From assembly GCA_030598355.1 (NCBI GenBank), contig JAUVQD010000122.1, positions 1 through 5,101 of the forward strand: 5,101 nt of DNA, in the 5' to 3' direction. The notes beneath the pieces are model-generated. The model saw only the letters and a program-made list of their open reading frames with translations. It made no database searches and was not told the origin of the DNA. Made by a program: the position numbers and the translations under genes. The number at the start of each line of letters is the position of its first letter. Position 1 is the first letter of the stretch. Positions 1 to 5,101 of this stretch are shown in pieces. This DNA is from Actinomycetes bacterium (lineage in GTDB: Bacteria; Actinomycetota; Aquicultoria; CAJVYJ01; JAUVQD01).

Positions 1-2135
<2,135 letters not shown>

Positions 2136-2143
2136 TAAGATCA

Positions 2144-2149
2144 CTCCTT
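2144..2149 (-). promoter_or_regulatory. Ribosome binding site that fixes the TTG start of rpoB
   Basis: AAGGAG lies eight bases upstream of TTG at 2135. An in-frame GTG at 2144-2142 overlaps this site and therefore cannot be the start it serves; an in-frame TGA at 2159-2157 limits the frame upstream. The first in-frame ATG is codon 82, inside conserved sequence. TTG is thus the only start with good spacing. Confidence 0.85.
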
Positions 2150-2184
2150 GCGTTCTTCAGATAGCAGGAAAACAACAAACTATG

Positions 2185-2213
2185 AAAATAGCACAGCAAA
2201 ACCAGTCAGTCAA
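2185..2213 (-). promoter_or_regulatory. Predicted sigma-70-type promoter for rpoB
   Basis: In the 194-base rplL-rpoB gap, TTGACT (2213-2208, five of six consensus) is followed after 17 bases by TATTTT (2190-2185, four of six), again preceded by TGC as an extended -10 element, the same design as the predicted rplJ promoter. Transcription would start near 2180, leaving a leader of about 45 bases before the rpoB start. The rest of the gap, apart from the weak stem near rplL, shows no open frame or other clear signal. Confidence 0.6.
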
Positions 2214-2219
2214 CTGGTT
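2200..2219 (-). repeat. Inverted repeat overlapping the predicted rpoB -35 box
   Basis: AACCAGT and ACTGGTT are perfect 7-base inverted repeats separated by six bases (TGACTG on the minus strand). The -35 hexamer of the predicted rpoB promoter begins inside the left arm and fills most of the centre. It could be an operator for a dimeric regulator, or, in read-through RNA from rplL, a hairpin followed by a short TT. Either reading is inference. Confidence 0.55.
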
Positions 2220-2297
2220 CCTTACTTTTTTATTAATAGCTCCTCAACCATGCATCAGACAATGTTATTTAGTACCCATTTGTGACGGTGCCTAATC

Positions 2298-2325
2298 AAA
2301 AAGATATTTTAGAACCTTAAAATAT
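2298..2325 (-). terminator. Weak AT-only stem and T-run after rplL (possible attenuator)
   Basis: Just after the rplL stop, ATATTTTA and TAAAATAT form a perfect 8-base stem with loop AGGTTC, followed by C and five Ts (2302-2298). The shape is that of an intrinsic terminator, but the stem has no G-C pair, so it would be weak. Partial termination between rplL and rpoB is established in E. coli, where it lowers RNA polymerase subunit output relative to ribosomal proteins. Whether this stem does so here is inference. Confidence 0.35.
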
Positions 2326-2329
2326 ATAT

Positions 2330-2725
2330 TTATTTTAGTTCGACGCTCGCGCCGGCTTCTTCAAGATCAGATTTTGCCTTTTCGGCTTCTTCTTTGCTGA
2401 CGCCTTCTTTAATTGGTTTTGGAGCCTGATCAACCAAAGCTTTGGCTTCTTTTAGCCCTAAACCTGTAATTGTCCTAACAGCTTTGATAACTTGGATCTT
2501 CTTGTCACCTGCAGCGGAAAGAACAACATCAAAAGAGCTCTTTTCCTCTTCAGGGGCCGCATCTCCAGCTGCTGCCGGTGCTGCCGCAACAGCCATGGGC
2601 GCAGCCGCGCTAACACCAAATGTCTCTTCTAGGGCTTTTACTAATTCTGAAAGCTCAAGCACAGACATCTCTTTTACGACTTCGATCAATTCCTCTGTCG
2701 TCATTTTCTCGTCCTTTTTAGCCAT
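2330..2725 (-). CDS. rplL: 50S ribosomal protein L7/L12 (bL12)
   Basis: L7/L12 is the multi-copy stalk protein that recruits EF-Tu, EF-G, IF2 and release factors and stimulates their GTPase activity. The 131-residue product shows the N-terminal dimerisation domain (about 9-38, [20 protein letters not shown]), an Ala/Pro-rich flexible hinge (about 39-60), and the factor-binding C-terminal domain (about 62-131) with [20 protein letters not shown] (80-99). The start at 2725 has AAGGAG six bases upstream; a second Met at residue 8 has no comparable site, so the slightly longer N-terminus (MAKKDEK) is preferred. It follows rplJ by 49 bases, with no promoter or terminator evident between, so the two are co-transcribed. 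Confidence 0.97.
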   Translation of the reverse strand: MAKKDEKMTTEELIEVVKEMSVLELSELVKALEETFGVSAAAPMAVAAAPAAAGDAAPEEEKSSFDVVLSAAGDKKIQVIKAVRTITGLGLKEAKALVDQAPKPIKEGVSKEEAEKAKSDLEEAGASVELK

Positions 2726-2735
2726 TTTCTACTCC

Positions 2736-2750
2736 TTGAATATTATTCAA
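2736..2750 (-). repeat. Small inverted repeat touching the rplL ribosome binding site
   Basis: TTGAATA and TATTCAA form a perfect 7-base inverted repeat around a single central base in the rplJ-rplL gap. Its end overlaps the first two bases of the AAGGAG Shine-Dalgarno sequence of rplL (2737-2732), which is six bases from the ATG. As RNA it could form only a weak, AU-rich hairpin. A role in setting the high L12:L10 ratio is speculative. Confidence 0.4.
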
Positions 2751-2774
2751 ACTCTCCAACAATTTTTAATAACT

Positions 2775-3290
2775 TTATTTCTTCGCTTCGGCCACTTGGC
2801 CGAGGGTCATCGCCAGCCCGCGCAACGGTCCTTGTAGTGTATTAACAAGACCCGAAATAGGAGCATTGAGCGTACCGGCAAGTTTGGCAAGCAGAACTTC
2901 CCTAGGCGGCAAGGTCGCAAGTATCTTCATCTCTGCGGCACCGAGCACACGGCCTTCAAACAAACCGGCCTTAATCTTTAAAGCCTTATTGGTCTTCGCG
3001 TAACCCGCTACCAGCCTAGCCGCTGCCACAGGATCATCAAAACTAAAAGCGAGCGCTGTCGGCCCGTTTAGGTGCGTCGCCAGCTCTGCCAGGTCGGCTT
3101 TTTCCACCGCCCTTTTCATAAGCGTGTTTTTATATACTTTGTATTCCACGCCTTCTTTTCTTAGCTCGCCCCTAAGTTCGGCCAGATCATTAACGTTTAG
3201 CCCTCGATAGTCTGTTAAGACGGCCGAAACGGCCTTCTTTAGCTTTTCTTCTATTTCGTTAACGACTTCTGCCTTTTCAGTTTTTTTCAT
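2775..3290 (-). CDS. rplJ: 50S ribosomal protein L10 (uL10)
   Basis: L10 anchors two or three L7/L12 dimers to the ribosomal stalk base next to L11, and as the L10-L12 complex binds its own mRNA leader. The 171-residue product is of normal family length. Visible motifs are DYRGLNVNDLAELR (27-40), YKVYKNTLMKRAV (50-62), LNGPTALAFS (74-83) and LPPREVLLAKLAG (127-139). The C-terminal helix from about 140 to 171 is the usual L12-docking region. The ATG at 3290 follows GAGGAGTGAG; the spacing after GGAG is only four bases, slightly short, but an extended TGA match to the Shine-Dalgarno complement may compensate. It precedes rplL by 49 bases and is controlled by the promoter and leader just upstream. 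Confidence 0.97.
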   Translation of the reverse strand: MKKTEKAEVVNEIEEKLKKAVSAVLTDYRGLNVNDLAELRGELRKEGVEYKVYKNTLMKRAVEKADLAELATHLNGPTALAFSFDDPVAAARLVAGYAKTNKALKIKAGLFEGRVLGAAEMKILATLPPREVLLAKLAGTLNAPISGLVNTLQGPLRGLAMTLGQVAEAKK

Positions 3291-3342
3291 CTCACTCCTC
3301 TCTAGCTAGCCGAGATTCTAATCAAAACTAAAAGCTCATTTT

Positions 3343-3378
3343 GAAAATAATTAAGCCTCTACTTTCCAGCAGAGGCTT
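3343..3378 (-). terminator. Intrinsic attenuator within the L10 leader
   Basis: AAGCCTCTGCT (3378-3368) and AGTAGAGGCTT (3363-3353) form an 11-base-pair stem with one G-U pair, closed by a GGAA tetraloop of GNRA type. AATTATTTTC follows, an interrupted U-rich tail. The tail is not ideal, so termination may be partial, which fits an attenuator placed 53 bases before rplJ. Its 5' arm is shared with the antiterminator described for the leader. Confidence 0.75.
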
Positions 3379-3501
3379 TGATCACCAAGTAATGATAATC
3401 TAAATTGCCTCGGCAGGATTCTTAAACTCTTTTTTAGTAGAGTCCCTACTGTCTCTGGCTTCTCTATTCACAGGCCATCTGATAATGCTGACCCTTGATC
3501 T
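3343..3501 (-). ncRNA. L10 leader (ribosomal protein L10/L12 autoregulatory mRNA leader)
   Basis: This 5' leader carries hallmarks of the L10 leader family: the minus-strand word GACAGTAGGGACTC (3453-3440) and the conserved CCTGCCGAGGC (3417-3407). Between them is a small hairpin, GACTCT (3444-3439) with AGAGTT (3430-3425). The known role, shown in Bacillus subtilis, is binding of the L10(L12)4 complex, which blocks an antiterminator and so lets a terminator form, lowering rplJL expression when the complex is in excess. Here GCCGAGGC (3414-3407) can pair with GCCTCTGC (3376-3369), seven of eight positions, and this excludes the terminator stem. The upstream boundary is the predicted transcription start. 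No open frame of useful length is seen in it. Confidence 0.85.
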
Positions 3502-3507
3502 CGATTG

Positions 3508-3537
3508 AATCTAGCAAACTCAATTGCTATCTGTCAA
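3508..3537 (-). promoter_or_regulatory. Predicted sigma-70-type promoter for rplJL (P-L10)
   Basis: On the minus strand a perfect -35 box TTGACA (3537-3532) is followed after 18 bases by TAGATT (3513-3508), which matches the -10 consensus at four of six positions and is preceded by TGC, an extended -10 element. Transcription would begin near 3501, giving a leader of about 210 bases before rplJ. A promoter at this point, directly after rplA and before the L10 leader, matches the L10 promoter known in E. coli. It is predicted from sequence only. Confidence 0.75.
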
Positions 3538-3545
3538 CTAATCGA

Positions 3546-4271
3546 CTATTCTTCTTCCCCAACCAGACTACTTGTTTTAACAGGGTCAACCTTAATTCCC
3601 GGCCCCATAGTCGTTGAGACTGATATTGACTTAATATATTTACCCTTAGTGGACGCGGGTTTCTCTCTAATTATTTCTGAAAAGAGCGCACTGTAATTCG
3701 CTATCAGCTGATCCTCTTCAAAAGATACCTTGCCGATTATTAAATGCATGATCGCGAACTTATCAAGCCGGTACTCAACTTTGCCGCCTTTAATATCGCT
3801 TACGGCTTTTCCGACATCAAACGTGACCGTACCGGTCTTAGGGTTAGGCATAAGACCCCTTGGCCCAAGCACCTTGCCGAGTTTGCCGACTTTTGCCATA
3901 AGGTCGGGTGTAGCTACGGCCGCTTCAAAATCGAGCCAACCTTTTTGGACTTTTTCAACCAGCTCATCGCCGCCGACTTCATCGGCCCCCGCCTCTTCAG
4001 CCTCCTTGACCTTTTCGCCCTGAGCGAAAACGATAACTTTGGCTGTCTTGCCTGTGCCGTGTGGTAAGACTACGGTTCCGCGAATTTGCTGATCGGCTTT
4101 TGTAGGATCAACGCCCATGTGAACATGGACTTCAACGGTCTCGTCAAATTTAGCGGTTGCAACATCTTTGGCTAAACCTAGAGCTTCTGCGGGCGCGTAC
4201 ATCTTTTCGTGGTCAACCTTGTCGAACGCGGCTTTTCTTTTCTTGCTTAACTTAACATTTTTTCTTTTCAC
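3546..4271 (-). CDS. rplA: 50S ribosomal protein L1 (uL1), GTG start
   Basis: L1 binds helices 76-78 of 23S rRNA to form the mobile L1 stalk that releases the E-site tRNA; in several bacteria it also represses translation of the rplKA message. The 241-residue product has the expected length and motifs: [15 protein letters not shown] (42-56), [18 protein letters not shown] (58-75), the signature [15 protein letters not shown] (135-149), and the closing [10 protein letters not shown] (221-230). The start is GTG at 4271, with AGGAG seven bases upstream; the next residues ([12 protein letters not shown]) are the usual basic N-terminus. The C-terminus ends in a short acidic GEEE. It follows rplK, as in most bacteria. 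The stop lies only eight bases before the -35 box of the predicted rplJ promoter. Confidence 0.97.
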   Translation of the reverse strand: MKRKNVKLSKKRKAAFDKVDHEKMYAPAEALGLAKDVATAKFDETVEVHVHMGVDPTKADQQIRGTVVLPHGTGKTAKVIVFAQGEKVKEAEEAGADEVGGDELVEKVQKGWLDFEAAVATPDLMAKVGKLGKVLGPRGLMPNPKTGTVTFDVGKAVSDIKGGKVEYRLDKFAIMHLIIGKVSFEEDQLIANYSALFSEIIREKPASTKGKYIKSISVSTTMGPGIKVDPVKTSSLVGEEE

Positions 4272-4294
4272 TTAGTTTCTCCTGTGGTCCTAGC

Positions 4295-4309
4295 GGCCTT
4301 AAAAAGGCC
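4295..4309 (-). other. Hairpin in the rplK-rplA gap
   Basis: The 74-base gap between the L11 stop and the L1 start contains a perfect GGCCTT/AAGGCC stem with a TTT loop. It lies about 23 bases upstream of the start codon of rplA, just before the Shine-Dalgarno sequence. No T-run follows on the minus strand, so it does not look like a terminator. It could be an RNA processing site or part of a translational control element. L1 represses its own operon mRNA in several bacteria, but I could not match this stem to the L1-binding fold. The promoter-distal end of the gap also has a tandem TCTTATC repeat (plus strand, 4321-4334) of unknown meaning. Confidence 0.5.
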
Positions 4310-4345
4310 TCCCAACTGATTCTTATCTCTTATCTATATATGTTC

Positions 4346-4876
4346 TTAATCAGATTCCGGTTTTGATTCCGTCTCTGAAGCTGACTCAGGTTCTGGAGCT
4401 GACTGAGGCTCCTGATCTGACTGAGGCTCCGGAGGCGGCGGCGTAAAAGTACCTTCTCCTACCTCGATGCCCATGCTTCTAGCTGTTCCCTCAATTATCT
4501 TCATTGCGGCATCCACATCGTTGGCGTTTAGATCTTTAAGTTTTGTTTCAGCAATTTCTCTTACCTTGTCCTTGTTAACCATGCCCACTTTTTCCCGATT
4601 TGGCTCTCCCGAACCCTTCTCGATCCCCGCGGCCTGCTTTAAGAGTACGGCTGCCGGGGGTGTCTTTGTAATAAAAGTGAAAGACCTGTCTTCATAGACA
4701 CTGATCTCAACCGGGATTACTGTTCCAGACTGGGCCTGAGTTTGCGAGTTATAGGCTTTACAAAACTCCATAATGTTGACCCCGTGTTGACCAAGGGCCG
4801 GACCTACTGGAGGCGCGGGATTGGCCTGGCCAGCCGGTATTTGCAGTTTTATTAAAGCTATCACTTTCTTAGCCAT
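4346..4876 (-). CDS. rplK: 50S ribosomal protein L11 (uL11) with an acidic repeat C-terminal extension
   Basis: L11 binds 23S rRNA helices 43/44 at the base of the L7/L12 stalk, helps elongation factors act, and is needed for the RelA stringent response in well-studied bacteria. The core is typical: the N-terminal proline-rich [20 protein letters not shown] (residues 11-30), [12 protein letters not shown] (32-43), and the rRNA-binding C-terminal domain with [10 protein letters not shown] (130-139). The family usually ends near residue 141-144. This protein runs to 176 with a Pro/Glu/Ser/Gln tail built of degenerate six-residue repeats ([24 protein letters not shown]). The ATG at 4876 has AAAGGAG seven bases upstream. 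Another ATG at 4880 is too close to the Shine-Dalgarno sequence and opens only three codons. The gene lies between nusG and rplA as expected. Confidence 0.97.
   Translation of the reverse strand: MAKKVIALIKLQIPAGQANPAPPVGPALGQHGVNIMEFCKAYNSQTQAQSGTVIPVEISVYEDRSFTFITKTPPAAVLLKQAAGIEKGSGEPNREKVGMVNKDKVREIAETKLKDLNANDVDAAMKIIEGTARSMGIEVGEGTFTPPPPEPQSDQEPQSAPEPESASETESKPESD
4358..4429 (-). repeat. 18-bp tandem repeats encoding the hexapeptide tail of L11
   Basis: The plus strand shows the same 14-base word, ctgactgaggctcc, at 4399-4412 and 4417-4430, and a degenerate copy (ctgactcaggttct) at 4381-4394, giving an exact 18-base period. In protein this reads as four hexads in L11 residues 150-173, each beginning with Glu and carrying Ser at position 4, followed by ESD and the stop. 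The period is a multiple of three, so copies can be gained or lost without a frameshift. I infer an origin by tandem duplication or replication slippage. The coordinates cover the four hexads; the clearest DNA identity is in the two copies nearest the L11 core. Confidence 0.85.
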
Positions 4877-4931
4877 TCATAAGCTCCTTTGTTTTTCCAA
4901 ATAAATATAGTAACGACAGGCTATGCGCCCA

Positions 4932-5101
4932 TCATAATTTTGCCACTTGGTTAAATGCCAACTCAACCGGGGTCTCTCTTCCAAAAATAGACACTAAAAC
5001 TTTGAGCTTGCTTTGGTCAAGGTTTATCTCAGAAATTGTCCCGGTGAAATCTGCTAGCGGACCATGTATTACCTTCACAGTTTGACCCTCGGTATATTCA
5101 G
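4932..5101 (-). CDS. nusG: Transcription termination/antitermination protein NusG, C-terminal KOW domain (partial, 5' end outside window)
   Basis: NusG binds RNA polymerase through its N-terminal domain and contacts Rho or ribosomal protein S10 through its C-terminal KOW domain, linking transcription to termination or translation in the cytoplasm. Only the last 55 codons plus a TGA stop (4934-4932) are visible, so the N-terminal domain lies beyond the right edge. The visible part matches the KOW domain: a [16 protein letters not shown] segment followed by the highly conserved [17 protein letters not shown] and a closing FNQVAKL. It sits 55 bases upstream of rplK on the same strand, the usual nusG-rplK order, with no terminator visible between them, so read-through into rplK is likely. 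The identification is secure; the start and full length cannot be judged. Confidence 0.96.
   Translation of the reverse strand, partial: EYTEGQTVKVIHGPLADFTGTISEINLDQSKLKVLVSIFGRETPVELAFNQVAKL

Noticed and set aside
2142..2144. In-frame GTG at 2144 as the rpoB start
   Set aside because: It overlaps the ribosome binding site itself, while TTG at 2135 has ideal spacing and begins the conserved N-terminus.
2442..2837. A 131-codon plus-strand open frame opposite rplL and the end of rplJ
   Set aside because: It is antisense to two certain genes, is Ser/Ala-rich low complexity as expected from the reverse of L12, and has no family resemblance.
3291..3480. Leader peptide in the L10 leader
   Set aside because: The ATGs in the leader open only three to four codons and lack ribosome binding sites; the RNA fold explains the region better.
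3505..4067. Plus-strand open frames opposite rplA and the L10 leader
   Set aside because: They are shadows of L1 and of the leader RNA; the translated text is not protein-like and lacks ribosome binding sites.
4295..4309. The rplK-rplA hairpin as an intrinsic terminator
   Set aside because: No T-run follows the stem on the minus strand, and rplA directly downstream has no promoter I can see.
4467..4697. Plus-strand open frame opposite rplK
   Set aside because: It is antisense to the conserved L11 core, with no independent support.
4874..4880. Upstream ATG at 4880 as the rplK start
   Set aside because: It is only three bases from the Shine-Dalgarno sequence, is out of frame with L11, and stops after three codons.
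4877..4931. A promoter between nusG and rplK
   Set aside because: A TATATT-like word is present but I find no acceptable -35 box at the right distance; read-through from nusG is more likely.

Overview
This window carries one classic bacterial information-processing cluster, all read on the minus strand, so the gene order runs from right to left: nusG (3' end only), rplK (L11), rplA (L1), the L10 leader, rplJ (L10), rplL (L7/L12) and rpoB (about the first 711 residues, cut by the left edge). No gene on the plus strand is supported. I see no mobile element, CRISPR array, tRNA or rRNA.

Organism: a bacterium of moderate GC content. The RpoB is the short form that lacks the large lobe insertion of E. 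coli (SI1/beta-i4). rpoB starts with TTG and rplA with GTG, Shine-Dalgarno sequences are strong (AGGAG), and rplJL is preceded by a terminator/antiterminator type L10 leader. Together with the flavour of L11, L1 and RpoB, this points to a Gram-positive-type (Terrabacteria) lineage, perhaps a deep, uncultured Actinomycetota. That placement is inference from protein resemblance, not from a tree.

Layout: 5101-4932 is the NusG KOW domain. 4876-4346 is L11 with an unusual acidic repeat tail. 4345-4272 is a 74-base gap with a hairpin. 4271-3546 is L1. 3545-3291 is a gap holding a good promoter just after the L1 stop, then the L10 leader with mutually exclusive antiterminator and terminator helices. 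3290-2775 is L10 and 2725-2330 is L7/L12. 2329-2136 is a 194-base gap with a weak AT-only stem plus T-run near rplL, then a predicted rpoB promoter whose -35 lies inside an inverted repeat. 2135-1 is RpoB.

How it works together: NusG couples RNA polymerase to the ribosome and to termination factors. L11, L10 and L7/L12 form the stalk base and stalk that recruit translational GTPases. L1 forms the opposite stalk. RpoB is the beta subunit of RNA polymerase. The signals suggest three tunable segments: upstream read-through (nusG-rplKA), rplJL under its own promoter plus autogenous attenuation by L10/L12, and rpoB with an extra promoter.

The content is core and conserved, and I found no undescribed system. 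The points most worth a second look are the hexapeptide-repeat tail on L11, the inverted repeat over the predicted rpoB -35 box, and the clearly foldable L10 attenuator.
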